NCBI GenBank assembly: GCA_001704765.1
Contig: MBFK01000115.1
Coordinates: 1 to 64,000 of the forward strand
DNA length: 64,000 nucleotides
Reading direction: 5' to 3'
DNA from: Sinorhizobium shofinae
GTDB lineage: Bacteria; Pseudomonadota; Alphaproteobacteria; Rhizobiales; Rhizobiaceae
Positions 44,455 to 53,867 of this stretch are shown in pieces (within the stretch, counting starts at the first letter, position 1; every line of letters starts with the position of its first letter). A program made the position numbers and the translations under genes. The notes beneath the pieces are model-generated. The model did not search any database. It had not been told where the DNA came from and worked only from the letters and a program-made list of their open reading frames with translations.

Positions 44455-45735
44455 ATGAGAATCCGGAAGGCGAGCCTCATAGATCCTGACGCGAATGGGC
44501 TTTACGGCTCGGCGGCCGTTGCCCTTTCGCTCTTCGTCTTCGCCTATTCGACCCGTTTCGGACAGATTTCCATCCTGCTCTATTACGGCCTGTGGCTGCC
44601 GCTCGTTCTCGTCGATTATCGCAAGGTGCTCGGTAGTTATGGCAAGTATCTCTGGATATTCGCCTTTGCGATCCTTGCCTGCCTTTCCATGTTCTGGTCG
44701 GCCGCGCCGGGAGTGACGCTGCGCACCGGAATCCAATATTTGAGCCACATCGTCTGCGCACTCATTGCCATGCGAGTGATCGACGTCCGCACGCTTGCCC
44801 GCGGTGGCATTGCGGGCGTCGCCATTGTGCTCGTCTATTCGTTGCTTTTCGGCGTCTACCATTACGACCCGCTCGACGGCACATTCAGCTTCGTCGGCGC
44901 ATTCGCTTCCAAAAACCAGTTGGGCTTCTATGCCTCGCTCGGCATCTACTTCGCCTTCATGGCCGTCTTCGTTCTTGGTGAGCGGGGCACTTGGCGGGCA
45001 GCCGCGGGGGGCACGGGAGCGATCGCCGCCTATTCGCTGCTTGCCTCGCAATCGGCCACGTCGGTACTGACGACGGTCGCGATCCTAGGGCTCTGTGTCG
45101 GCATGCGCGCGATAACCGCTCTCAGGCCCGCGAGCCGAAAGGGTCTCTTTATCGGCGTGGCGGCGTTCGGCGGTGTTGCCGCCGTGGCGCTGATCTACGC
45201 CGGTGCCATCGATCTCGTCCTTGGCGCATTCGGTAAGGATTCGACGCTCACCGGACGCACCTATCTTTGGCAGCAAGGAATCGAAGCGGCGCATGCTGCA
45301 CCTATCTTCGGCATCGGCTATCAAGCCTATTGGGTTCAGGGATTTTCCGAGGCGGAGCGCCTGTGGGAAGAGTTCTACATCACTGCGCGCTCCGGCTTCC
45401 ATTTTCACAACACCTATATTGAGGCCGCCGTCGAAACGGGATTGGTCGGTCTGGTGCTCTTGACGTTGCTGCTGGTCACGGCGGTTTTCGGGCAATTGAA
45501 GCGCCTGCTATCCGAGGACCTAGATGCGGAAGCGATGGTGCTGTTCGGCATCGCGATGCTTCTTTTCATACGTTCCTTCGTCGAGATCGATATCATGAAC
45601 CCGTACCATGTCGGGTCCTTCCTGCTGTACTTCACCGCAGGAAAATTGACGATCGCGCGCCGCCGGCAGGCGGTGACCTGGCTTTGGCCAGGCGACGGGC
45701 ATGCGGCGGCCTATGGGCCGCAGCTCAGCATGTGA
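44455..45735 (+). CDS. exoQ: Succinoglycan polymerase (Wzy type)
   Basis: 426 residues from the ATG at 44455, just after the exoF stop; an ATG at 44428 inside exoF is less likely. About 10 transmembrane segments. The Wzy loop is visible in LTGRTYLWQQGIEAAHAAPI, FGIGYQAYW and FHNTYIEAAVETGLVGLV. It polymerises repeat units, giving high-molecular-weight EPS in S. meliloti. Confidence 0.94.
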   Translation: MRIRKASLIDPDANGLYGSAAVALSLFVFAYSTRFGQISILLYYGLWLPLVLVDYRKVLGSYGKYLWIFAFAILACLSMFWSAAPGVTLRTGIQYLSHIVCALIAMRVIDVRTLARGGIAGVAIVLVYSLLFGVYHYDPLDGTFSFVGAFASKNQLGFYASLGIYFAFMAVFVLGERGTWRAAAGGTGAIAAYSLLASQSATSVLTTVAILGLCVGMRAITALRPASRKGLFIGVAAFGGVAAVALIYAGAIDLVLGAFGKDSTLTGRTYLWQQGIEAAHAAPIFGIGYQAYWVQGFSEAERLWEEFYITARSGFHFHNTYIEAAVETGLVGLVLLTLLLVTAVFGQLKRLLSEDLDAEAMVLFGIAMLLFIRSFVEIDIMNPYHVGSFLLYFTAGKLTIARRRQAVTWLWPGDGHAAAYGPQLSM

Positions 45736-45755
45736 TATCACGGTCAGAGGGGGCG

Positions 45756-46763
45756 ATGGGGACGATCCGGGCGATCCAGTATCTTCGGGCGGCGGCAGCG
45801 CTCGCGGTCGTGATCTTTCATGCTGCAGAGAAGACCGGCCACCATTTTGCAATCGGTGCGGCCGGTGTCGACGTCTTCTTCGTCATCAGCGGCTTCATCA
45901 TGTGGATCATCAGCGACCGGCGGCCTTTGACCCCCGTGAAATTCATCACGGATCGCATCCGCCGCATCGTCCCCGTCTACTGGTTTGCGACGGCCGTCAT
46001 GGTTGCCGGCGCGCTGTTCGGCCTGTTTCCCAATATGGTGCTGACTGTCGAACATGTCCTGGCATCCCTGTTCTTCGTCCCGGCCCGTTCCCCGAGCAGC
46101 GGCGAGATCTGGCCGGTGCTCGTGCAGGGCTGGACGCTGAATTTCGAGATGCTCTTCTATGCCGTGTTCGCGGCCTCCCTGCTGCTAGCGCGCAATTGGC
46201 GCCTGCCGGCCATCGCCGGCCTCTTCGTTGCCCTGGTGACGATGGGGTTGGTCGTCCCCGTCGAAAATGCCCTATCGCTGACGTATACGCGACCCATCAT
46301 CCTCGAATTCGTCGCCGGCATGATCGTCGGCGAGTTGTGGCTTAAGGGGAGGGTTCCCGGGGCGGCGATCGGTTCTTCAATGATCGCCTGCTCGCTTGGC
46401 GGCTTCGCCCTGATCGGATGCCTTCATCTCCCCTTCGATGAACGGACGACGGGGCCGCTAGCCGTCCTGTTGGTACTCGGAGTGCTGTCGCTCGAGGCAA
46501 GCGGGCGGGTGCCGATGCTGGAGTTCCCGAGCCTGCTCGGCGATGCTTCCTATTCGATCTATCTGTGGCACACCTTCGCGATCTCGATCGTGGCCAAGGC
46601 GGGGAGCATGCTCGGCATCCATCCGGCGATTTCGATGGCCCTGTCGATATTGTCGGGAACGCTTCTCGGTATCGCAGCTTATGCGCTCGTCGAGCGCCCG
46701 CAGCTGCAGCGCGGACGGACGCCGCCTCCGGCAGTCAGTGTCGCCGGGCCTGCCACCGAATAG
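45756..46763 (+). CDS. exoZ: Exopolysaccharide O-acetyltransferase
   Basis: 335 residues from the ATG at 45756 (AGAGGGGG upstream), about 10 transmembrane segments. Acyltransferase-3 motifs: IQYLRAAAALAVVIFHAAE, GVDVFFVISGFIMW, RIRRIVPVYW and YSIYLWHTF. It adds the acetyl group to the repeat unit. It is the only EPS acyltransferase here because exoH is absent. Confidence 0.95.
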   Translation: MGTIRAIQYLRAAAALAVVIFHAAEKTGHHFAIGAAGVDVFFVISGFIMWIISDRRPLTPVKFITDRIRRIVPVYWFATAVMVAGALFGLFPNMVLTVEHVLASLFFVPARSPSSGEIWPVLVQGWTLNFEMLFYAVFAASLLLARNWRLPAIAGLFVALVTMGLVVPVENALSLTYTRPIILEFVAGMIVGELWLKGRVPGAAIGSSMIACSLGGFALIGCLHLPFDERTTGPLAVLLVLGVLSLEASGRVPMLEFPSLLGDASYSIYLWHTFAISIVAKAGSMLGIHPAISMALSILSGTLLGIAAYALVERPQLQRGRTPPPAVSVAGPATE

Positions 46764-46787
46764 GGCCCGGCGAGTCTGCCGACTTGC

Positions 46788-47774
46788 TCAATCGTTTCGG
46801 CGCGAATGCCAGTTCCAGGCTGATTCGGTGATTGCCGCCAGGTCGTATTGCGGCTCCCAGCCGAGCACCTGTCGGGCCTTGTCGTTGTTGGCGACGAGCG
46901 TCGTCGAATCGCCCTCGCGGCGCCCGACATAACCGACATTGAACGGTCGCTTGGAGACCTTTTCGATGGCTGTGAGCAACTCTTTCACGGTTGTCCCCGT
47001 TCCGGTGCCAAGATTGAGTTCGACGCTGTCGCCGCCCTCGAGCAGGTAGTCGACGGCGCGCACATGCGCATCGGCGAGGTCGAGGACATGGATATAGTCG
47101 CGCACGCAGGTGCCGTCGCGCGTCTCATAGTCGGTTCCGAAGACTTTGAAGCCTTCGCGCCGCCCGAGCGCCGCGTCGATCGCAAGCGGGATCGCGTGGG
47201 TTTCCGGCTCGTGCCATTCGCCGATCCGGCCCTCGAAATCGGCGCCGGCGGCGTTGAAGTAGCGCAGGATCACGGAACGCAGGCCCTTATAGAGGCCGTA
47301 GTCCTTGAGTGCCTGCTCGCAGATCCACTTGGTCCGGCCATAAGGGTTGATCGGAGCCTGCTTGTGCGTCTCGTCCATCGGTACGCTGTCGGGCAGGCCG
47401 TAGGTAGCGCAGGTGGACGAGAAGACGAAAGCTTCGATGCCGGCGGCAAGCGTCGCCGACAGCAGGGTCAGCGTTCCGATGACGTTGTTGTCGTAGAAGG
47501 CGACCGGATCCTTGACCGATTCGCCGACCTCGATCATGGCGGCGAAATGCAGGACCGCACGCGGCTGATGGCGAGCAAGAACCTCATCGAGGCGCCGCCG
47601 ATCGCGGATGTCGCCTTTCTCCAGGACACCCCAACGGACGAATTCCTCGTGGCCGTTGGAAAGGTTGTCGTAAACGACGGGGTGATAGCCCTTTTCAGCC
47701 AGTCGGAGGCAGGTGTGGGAGCCGATATAGCCGGCACCGCCGACGACGAGAATGTTGTTGTTCTGCACGGGCAA
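46788..47774 (-). CDS. exoB: UDP-glucose 4-epimerase
   Basis: 328 residues. NAD-binding GGAGYIGSHTCLRLAEKGY, catalytic SSTCATYG and YGRTK, and ILRYFNAAGAD define GalE. It supplies UDP-galactose for EPS, LPS and K-antigen. It is convergent with exoZ, 24 nt away. Confidence 0.96.
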   Translation of the reverse strand: MPVQNNNILVVGGAGYIGSHTCLRLAEKGYHPVVYDNLSNGHEEFVRWGVLEKGDIRDRRRLDEVLARHQPRAVLHFAAMIEVGESVKDPVAFYDNNVIGTLTLLSATLAAGIEAFVFSSTCATYGLPDSVPMDETHKQAPINPYGRTKWICEQALKDYGLYKGLRSVILRYFNAAGADFEGRIGEWHEPETHAIPLAIDAALGRREGFKVFGTDYETRDGTCVRDYIHVLDLADAHVRAVDYLLEGGDSVELNLGTGTGTTVKELLTAIEKVSKRPFNVGYVGRREGDSTTLVANNDKARQVLGWEPQYDLAAITESAWNWHSRRND

Positions 47775-48262
47775 CCTCAGGGAATGACTTCAGAAACTGC
47801 GATGGAACGGCGTACGCTTCGCAACCAATAGCGGCGAATTTCCAACACAGTGTGAAAGTTCTGCAAAGATGGCACTTCATACAAGGCCGAATGGTTGTTC
47901 GCGCCGACGAAGCCTCGACGACTGTGGCAGACATGCAGCACTTCGCCGTGGCTCGGAAAAGAATACAATATTTACGCTTGGCGCCTGCCTCGTCTTCAAC
48001 TATAAGCAGTCTTCCGGCAATCAGAACAGGGAGGTTACGATGTCAGCCAATTGCTTCTCCCTACGGGCGGGCCACGATCCTGAGCCCGTGAACCGGAGCG
48101 TCTGCGCTTCCTGATTGCATGACGGATCCGACACCGTCCGGCCTCTCCTTTCTCGGAGACGGCGCCGTTTCATCGATGCCGCACTGACGCGTACTTTCCG
48201 GGCGGCATTCCCCTTGCTGATCAGATATTGAGGCCGGTGCGCTCGTCACCGGGCAAAACCAC
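47775..48262. other. Intergenic region between divergent exoB and exsA
   Basis: 488 bp holding the exoB promoter, a 24-codon frame with a strong ribosome site (48040-48114), and after it short GC-rich inverted segments (near 48120-48180) before exsA. No larger gene is seen. Confidence 0.5.
48040..48114 (+). CDS. 24-residue leader-peptide candidate upstream of exsA
   Basis: ATG preceded by AGGGAGGTTACG, one of the best ribosome sites in the window. The peptide starts MSANCFSLRAGHDPEPVN and ends RSVCAS, soluble with two Cys. It lies about 150 nt before exsA on the same strand, so it could be a translated leader that controls exsA, or a separate small protein. Expression is unproven. Confidence 0.45.
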   Translation: MSANCFSLRAGHDPEPVNRSVCAS

Positions 48263-50077
48263 ATGGCGTTTACTCGTTTTGCGGCGCGCGATCGCGCCTT
48301 CCGCAATGTTTTCCGTTTCTCCTGGGCGCACTGGAAGAAGCAGCCCGTGCGGCTTACGGGCATTCTGGGCGCCGTGCTCCTGTCCACGCTTGCCGATGTG
48401 CTGACGCCGCTCTATTCCGGTCGGCTGGTCGATGCGGTCGTATCGGGTGCGGCCACCGATACGATTGCCTGGAATGCAGCGATTTCGGCTTTCCAGATGC
48501 TGATGGTCTTGTCCTTCGGTGCCATCGTCTTTAGGCATGTCGCCTTCATGAGCATTGTTCGTCTCACGCTCACGATGATGTCCGACATCGCTGCGAGCGC
48601 TTTTCATCACATCCAGCGGTTTTCCAGCGACTGGCATGCCAACAGCTTCGCCGGTTCGACGGTGCGCAAGGTAACGCGCGGGATGTGGGCGCTGGACCTC
48701 TTCAACGACACGCTGCTCGTCGCCCTGTTTCCCTCCATCGTCATGCTCATCGGCTCGACGGCGTTGATGGCCTGGCACTGGCCGATCATGGGCGCGATCG
48801 TCGGACTTGGCTCCGTCGTTTTCATCGCGGTTACGGTGTCGCTCTCGCTTGGCTATGTCGCGCCGATGGCAAGCCTCGCCAACAGTTGGGATACGCGCCT
48901 CGGCGGCGCGCTCGCCGACGCGGTGAGCTGCAATGTCGTCGTCAAGGGGTTCGGGGCGGAAAAACGCGAGGACGTCCGGCTCGCCAGGGTGTTGCGAAAG
49001 TGGGAAAACCGGACCGGCCGCACCTGGTCGCGCGGGACGCTCAACGGCACGGTGCAAGGCGCGATGCTCCTCGTCCTGCGCGCCGCGGTCATCGGATTTG
49101 CCCTGATGCTCTGGGCCGAGGGCAAGGCGAGTGCCGGCGACATCACCTTCGTGCTCACCGCGTTTTTCATCCTACAGGGCTATCTGCGGGAGGTGGGCAT
49201 GCACATCCGCAACCTGCAGCGTTCGGTCAACGACATGGAGGAGCTCGTTGCCATCCATGCCCAGCCGCTCGGAATCGAAGACCGCGCCGGTGCCCGGCCG
49301 ATCCGCATCACCGACGGCAATATTGAGTTCCGCAATGTGACCTTCCATTACGGAGCCCATCGGGCGCCCCTCTATGACGGGTTTTCGGTCATGATCCGCC
49401 CCGGCGAGCGGGTCGGCCTTGTCGGCCATTCCGGCTCCGGCAAGACGACGTTCGTCAAGCTGATCCAGCGGCTCCACGATGTGAAGTCGGGCGACATCCG
49501 CATCGACGGGCAGGATATCGCCGGCGTCACGCAGGCATCACTGCGCCAGCAGATCGCCATCGTGCAGCAGGAGCCGGTGCTGTTTCACCGCTCGCTTGCC
49601 GAGAACATTGCCTATGGGCGCCCCGGCGCGACGCAGCACGAGATCGAGGAGGCCGCCCGCCTTGCAAGCGCGCACGATTTCATCACGGCGCTGCCGAAAG
49701 GCTATGCGACTCTGGTGGGCGAACGCGGTGTCAAGCTTTCCGGCGGCGAGCGTCAGCGCGTCGCCATCGCCCGGGCCTTCCTGGCGGATGCGCCGATCCT
49801 GATCCTCGATGAGGCGACGTCGAGCCTCGATTCCCAGTCCGAGGTGCTGATCCAGAGGGCGATGGAACGGCTGATGACCGGGCGCACCACGCTGGTGATC
49901 GCGCATCGGCTGTCGACTGTGCGGGCGCTCGATCGCCTGCTCGTCTTCGATCGGGGCCGCATCGCGGAAGAGGGCGATCACGACATGCTCATCCGCCTCA
50001 AGGGCGGCATCTACCGGGGCCTCTTCGAAAGGCAGGCCCTGGAACTGACCAAGGGGCTCGTGCTCAGCGACGGCTGA
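48263..50077 (+). CDS. exsA: ABC transporter, fused permease-ATPase (MsbA/HlyB class)
   Basis: 604 residues. Six transmembrane helices in the first 330 residues, then the nucleotide-binding domain with Walker A GHSGSGKTTF, signature LSGGERQRVA and Walker B ILILDEATSSLD. It is a half-transporter exporter. ExsA of S. meliloti lies next to exoB in the same place; its cargo is not settled. It is not required for succinoglycan synthesis as far as I know. Confidence 0.93.
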   Translation: MAFTRFAARDRAFRNVFRFSWAHWKKQPVRLTGILGAVLLSTLADVLTPLYSGRLVDAVVSGAATDTIAWNAAISAFQMLMVLSFGAIVFRHVAFMSIVRLTLTMMSDIAASAFHHIQRFSSDWHANSFAGSTVRKVTRGMWALDLFNDTLLVALFPSIVMLIGSTALMAWHWPIMGAIVGLGSVVFIAVTVSLSLGYVAPMASLANSWDTRLGGALADAVSCNVVVKGFGAEKREDVRLARVLRKWENRTGRTWSRGTLNGTVQGAMLLVLRAAVIGFALMLWAEGKASAGDITFVLTAFFILQGYLREVGMHIRNLQRSVNDMEELVAIHAQPLGIEDRAGARPIRITDGNIEFRNVTFHYGAHRAPLYDGFSVMIRPGERVGLVGHSGSGKTTFVKLIQRLHDVKSGDIRIDGQDIAGVTQASLRQQIAIVQQEPVLFHRSLAENIAYGRPGATQHEIEEAARLASAHDFITALPKGYATLVGERGVKLSGGERQRVAIARAFLADAPILILDEATSSLDSQSEVLIQRAMERLMTGRTTLVIAHRLSTVRALDRLLVFDRGRIAEEGDHDMLIRLKGGIYRGLFERQALELTKGLVLSDG

Positions 50078-50105
50078 GTGAGCGTCGTCGCAACCGCGCC
50101 GCCCC

Positions 50106-50149
50106 GCCGGCCGGGCTAGAGGGATTTTCTTCCTGTTTGCCCGGCCGGC
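50106..50149. terminator. 11-bp hairpin between exsA and queC
   Basis: GCCGGCCGGGC (50106-50116) pairs with GCCCGGCCGGC (50139-50149) around a 22-nt loop. It begins 29 nt after the exsA stop and is likely its terminator, although no U-run follows. Confidence 0.5.
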
Positions 50150-50235
50150 CATTCACAAACCGTCGTCTTTGGCCTAAAAGGCGGGCAGGTAACACTCCGG
50201 TCGCAGCCTACCCGGTCAAAACAAGGACACCTGTC

Positions 50236-50946
50236 ATGAAAACCATCGTAATCTGCTCCGGCGGATTGGATTCCGTTTCGCTTGCGCACAAGGTCGCGGC
50301 GGAACATGAGCTTCTCGGCCTCCTGTCGTTCGACTACGGTCAGCGGCATCGCAAGGAACTGGATTTCGCCGCCGCCTGCGCCAAGCGCCTCGGCGTGCCA
50401 CACCAGATCATCGACATTCGCGAGATCGGCCGCCATCTGACCGGTTCGGCGCTGACCGACGACGTCGACGTACCGGATGGCCACTATGCGGAAGAGACGA
50501 TGAAGACGACGATCGTGCCCAACCGCAACGCGATCATGCTGGCGATCGCCTTCGGCGTCGCGGCCGCCCGCAAGGCCGATGCTGTCGCTGCGGCTGTGCA
50601 TGGCGGCGATCACTTCATCTATCCCGACTGTCGGCCGGGCTTCATCAATGCCTTCCAGGCCATGCAGAGCCATGCGCTCGAGGGGTACGCCGACGTCACT
50701 CTCTGTACGCCCTATGTCAACGTCTCGAAGGCCGACATCGTCGCCGATGGCGCGAAACACAACACCCCCTTTGCCGAGACCTGGTCCTGCTACAAAGGGG
50801 GCACGCGCCATTGCGGGCGCTGCGGCACCTGCGTCGAACGGCGAGAAGCCTTCCATCTCGCCGGCGTCGCCGACCCGACGGAGTACGAGGACCCGGATTT
50901 CTGGGTCGCGGCCACACGCGGCTTCACCGCCGAGGAGGTCAGATGA
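50236..50946 (+). CDS. queC: 7-cyano-7-deazaguanine synthase (preQ0 synthase)
   Basis: 236 residues (exsB in the older exs naming). The ATP-pyrophosphatase motif CSGGLDSVSLAHK is at 7-19, and the zinc-binding CxxC segment is CYKGGTRHCGRCGTCVER. It converts CDG to preQ0 for queuosine tRNA modification. AAGGACACCTGTC precedes the ATG. It begins a tightly packed queC-D-E operon. Confidence 0.96.
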   Translation: MKTIVICSGGLDSVSLAHKVAAEHELLGLLSFDYGQRHRKELDFAAACAKRLGVPHQIIDIREIGRHLTGSALTDDVDVPDGHYAEETMKTTIVPNRNAIMLAIAFGVAAARKADAVAAAVHGGDHFIYPDCRPGFINAFQAMQSHALEGYADVTLCTPYVNVSKADIVADGAKHNTPFAETWSCYKGGTRHCGRCGTCVERREAFHLAGVADPTEYEDPDFWVAATRGFTAEEVR

Positions 50947-51302
50947 TGTTCCGCATCACCAAGGAATTCCACTTCTCCGCCTCCCACCAGTTGAAGAGCC
51001 TGCCGCCCGAGCATCAGTGCGCGCGGCTGCATGGGCACAACTATGTCGTCGAGGTGGAGCTTTCAGCCGAGACGCTCAACGAGCACGGCTTCGTGCGGGA
51101 CTATCACGAGCTTGCGCCGCTGAAGCACTATATCGACGAGGCATTCGACCACCGCCACTTGAACGATGTGCTCGGCCACGATCGGGTGACGGCGGAATGC
51201 CTGGCAAAGCATTTCTATGAATGGTGCAAGGCGCGCCTTCCCGAGACGACGGCGGTGCGCGTCAGCGAGACAGCGAAGACCTGGGCGGAATATCGGCCAT
51301 GA
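50943..51302 (+). CDS. queD: 6-carboxytetrahydropterin synthase
   Basis: 119 residues (exsC). Metal-binding [15 protein letters not shown] and the FDHRHLND segment are typical of QueD. It makes CPH4 from dihydroneopterin triphosphate. ATGA overlap with queC at the start and with queE at the end. Confidence 0.95.
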   Translation: MMFRITKEFHFSASHQLKSLPPEHQCARLHGHNYVVEVELSAETLNEHGFVRDYHELAPLKHYIDEAFDHRHLNDVLGHDRVTAECLAKHFYEWCKARLPETTAVRVSETAKTWAEYRP

Positions 51303-52036
51303 CCGGCATGCGCCCCACCGAGATCCGCGTCAGCGAGATCTTCGGCCCGACGATCCAGGGCGAAGGCGCGCTGATCGGCCTGCCGACGGTATTCGTTCGG
51401 ACCGGCGGCTGTGACTACCGCTGTTCCTGGTGCGATAGCCTGCATGCCGTCGACAGCGAGTATCGCGACCAATGGCAGGCGATGACCGTCGAGGAAGTCT
51501 GGAGCGAAGTCACCCGGCTTTCCGGAGGCTTGCCAGTGATGGTCTCGCTTTCAGGCGGCAATCCGGCGATCCAGCCGCTCGGGGACCTGATCGCCCGCGG
51601 TCACCGAGAGGGCTATCGTTTCGCCCTGGAGACGCAAGGATCGGTCGCCCGCGACTGGTTCGCCGAACTCGACATGCTGGTGTTGAGCCCGAAACCACCC
51701 TCGAGCGGCATGGAGACGGATTGGGAGGCATTCGACGCCTGTCTTCGGATGGCGCAGGGCAAGCCGCAGACTGTGATCAAGATCGTCGTCTTCGACGAGG
51801 CCGACTACGCCTATGCACGGGCTGCGGCGGCGCGCCATCCGCAATTGCCCATCTATTTGCAGCCGGGCAACCACACGCCACCACACCCGGATGACGACGA
51901 TGCGCCGATCGACATCGAGGGCGTGATGGAACGGATGCGCTGGCTGGTCGATAGGGTCATCGCGGACAAGTGGTTCAAGGCTCACGTGCTGCCGCAGCTG
52001 CATGTGCTGATCTGGGGCAACAGGCGCGGCGTGTAG
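51299..52036 (+). CDS. queE: 7-carboxy-7-deazaguanine synthase (radical SAM)
   Basis: 245 residues (exsD). The radical-SAM cluster motif is [10 protein letters not shown], with [19 protein letters not shown] before it and [11 protein letters not shown] after. It rearranges CPH4 to CDG. The start overlaps queD by 4 bp, and the three enzymes form an unbroken pathway segment. Confidence 0.95.
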   Translation: MTGMRPTEIRVSEIFGPTIQGEGALIGLPTVFVRTGGCDYRCSWCDSLHAVDSEYRDQWQAMTVEEVWSEVTRLSGGLPVMVSLSGGNPAIQPLGDLIARGHREGYRFALETQGSVARDWFAELDMLVLSPKPPSSGMETDWEAFDACLRMAQGKPQTVIKIVVFDEADYAYARAAAARHPQLPIYLQPGNHTPPHPDDDDAPIDIEGVMERMRWLVDRVIADKWFKAHVLPQLHVLIWGNRRGV

Positions 52037-52046
52037 CGACCCGCAA

Positions 52047-53867
52047 TCAAGGCGCGCTCCGCGCCGCCACCTCCATCTCGGCGATGCCTCCCCCGAAGCG
52101 GACCGGTTTCAAGCTTGGGCCTTCGGCATCCTTGACGAGATGGATCACGCGTGAAAACAGCGCGCCATTGCGCGGCGTGCGGCCGATCTTGACGACCGCC
52201 GTTTCCCTGAGGTCGGTCTCGAAGATCGACAGCGCCCGCTTCAGCGCATCGCTGTCCATGGTTTCGAGGGCTTCGTCGATGATCACCCAACGCGGCCGTT
52301 GCAGGAGGAGCCGAGCAAAAGCCAAGAGGCGCTGATCATCGTCGCTAAGTTCGCGCTCCCACCTGGCCTCGCGGTCGAGCGATGTCGCAAGGTGGTCGAG
52401 ACCGACTTTCGAGAGGGCGGCGACAATCTCCGAATCGGCAAAGCCGTCGGCGCGAGGATAGGCGAGGGCATTGCGCAGCCGACCGCGCGGGAAATAAGGG
52501 CTGCGCGGAATGAAGGCGACGGCGTCGTCGGCGGGCAAACCGACGCGTCCGCTGCCCCAAGGCCAGAGACCAGCGAGGGCACGGAAGAGCAATGTCTTGC
52601 CGGCGCGTGGATCGCCGCTGATGATGACGCGCTGTCCGGCGGCGATCTCGATATGGGGCTCGGCGAGCCTCGTTCGTCCCGACGGCGAGACCACTTCGAG
52701 ATTGTCGAACGTCAGGCTGGCTCTGTCGTTTTCAACGAATTCTATCCGCTTTTCCTTGTCGTGCAGTGTGTCCGCCACGATCAGCGCGCGGCGGAACGCG
52801 GCGACGCGCAGGAGCGTCGCCCGCCAATCGGTAATCGCACTGACATTGGCGACGAACCATTTGAGCGACGTATGTACCTGGTTGAAGGCGCCGACCGCCA
52901 TCATCAGGCCGCCGAAGCTGATGTTCCCGGCGAAATAGACGGGCGCGGCGACGAGGATGGGTGCCACGACCGTGACCCAGCCATAGCCGTCCTGGACCCA
53001 GGCAAGGTTGATTTCGGCGCGGAATATGTTGCGCATGGCGCCGAGCACCGAAGAGAGATCGAGCTCCAGCCGCCGGCGCTCTCCCGCCTCACCGCCCGCA
53101 AGCGATATGCCGTCGATATGCTCGTTGGCGTGCATCATCGAGAAGCGCAGATCGGCCTCGCGCGCATAGCGCTCGCCGTTCAAGGCGATCAGTGACCGTC
53201 CGACCAGCCAGCTCAGCCAGGATGCTGAGCCGGCGTAGAGGATCGCAGCCCAGACCATGTAGCCGGGGATCTCCAAGGACCTGTCGCCGATCTGGAAGGC
53301 GAAGCCGGATGAGAGCGACCATAGGACGCCGACGAAGGATATGAGCAAAATCGACGATTGCACAAGGCCGAAGCCGAGGCTGGTGGTGAGATCGGCGAGG
53401 TGGCCCGCGTCCTCCTGCATCCGCTGATCGGGGTTGACGCCGATGGTGCCCGCATTGGCGAGCCGAAAGGCGCGCCGCGGCCGCATCCATTGGCCGATCA
53501 GGTCCAATGTCAGTCCTTCCCGCAGCTTCAGCCGCACCATCTGATTGAGCCACTGTTGGGTGACATTGAACACCAGGAGAACTCCGGCGATGACGAGGAA
53601 CAGCATGAGCTGATAGAAAAAGGCGTTGAGGTCGCGCCGTTCGATCGCGTCGAAGAAAGGTCGGTACCAGCGGTTGAGAATGATCTGCCCGATCGCGGTG
53701 ACGACGATAATGGTGAAACTGCCGGCTGTCAGCCACAGAATCGGCTTCAGAACTGGCGAGGCGACGAAGGCACGCCGCATCATGTCGAACTGCTGCCAGA
53801 TGCTGCTGCCCTCCGGTGGTGCGGCCGGCGATCGGGGCGCAGTCTTCTTGCCGGTCGGTTTCGTCAT
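52047..53867 (-). CDS. exsE: ABC transporter with BacA/YddA-like membrane domain
   Basis: 606 residues from the ATG at 53867 (GGGAGGAAA upstream). The membrane domain is of ABC_membrane_2 type (NRWYRPFFDAIERRDLNAFF, NPDQRMQEDAGHLADL), as in SbmA/BacA relatives such as YddA and Rv1819c. The ATPase part has Walker A SGDPRAGKTLLFRALAGLWP, but the signature reads ELSDDDQRLLAFARLL in place of LSxGEQQR; Walker B is WVIIDEAL. Cargo is unknown; peptides or cobalamin are handled by relatives. It is convergent with queE. Confidence 0.9.
   Translation of the reverse strand: MTKPTGKKTAPRSPAAPPEGSSIWQQFDMMRRAFVASPVLKPILWLTAGSFTIIVVTAIGQIILNRWYRPFFDAIERRDLNAFFYQLMLFLVIAGVLLVFNVTQQWLNQMVRLKLREGLTLDLIGQWMRPRRAFRLANAGTIGVNPDQRMQEDAGHLADLTTSLGFGLVQSSILLISFVGVLWSLSSGFAFQIGDRSLEIPGYMVWAAILYAGSASWLSWLVGRSLIALNGERYAREADLRFSMMHANEHIDGISLAGGEAGERRRLELDLSSVLGAMRNIFRAEINLAWVQDGYGWVTVVAPILVAAPVYFAGNISFGGLMMAVGAFNQVHTSLKWFVANVSAITDWRATLLRVAAFRRALIVADTLHDKEKRIEFVENDRASLTFDNLEVVSPSGRTRLAEPHIEIAAGQRVIISGDPRAGKTLLFRALAGLWPWGSGRVGLPADDAVAFIPRSPYFPRGRLRNALAYPRADGFADSEIVAALSKVGLDHLATSLDREARWERELSDDDQRLLAFARLLLQRPRWVIIDEALETMDSDALKRALSIFETDLRETAVVKIGRTPRNGALFSRVIHLVKDAEGPSLKPVRFGGGIAEMEVAARSAP

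Noticed and set aside
43164..44480. 438-codon antisense frame through exoF
   Set aside because: It is the mirror of the strongly biased exoF codon pattern, and exoF has clear export-protein motifs and synteny.
50150..50235. preQ1 riboswitch upstream of queC
   Set aside because: A stem with an A-rich stretch (AAAACAAGGA) is present, but the conserved loop bases of the known preQ1 classes are not. A covariance search with the Rfam preQ1 models would decide.
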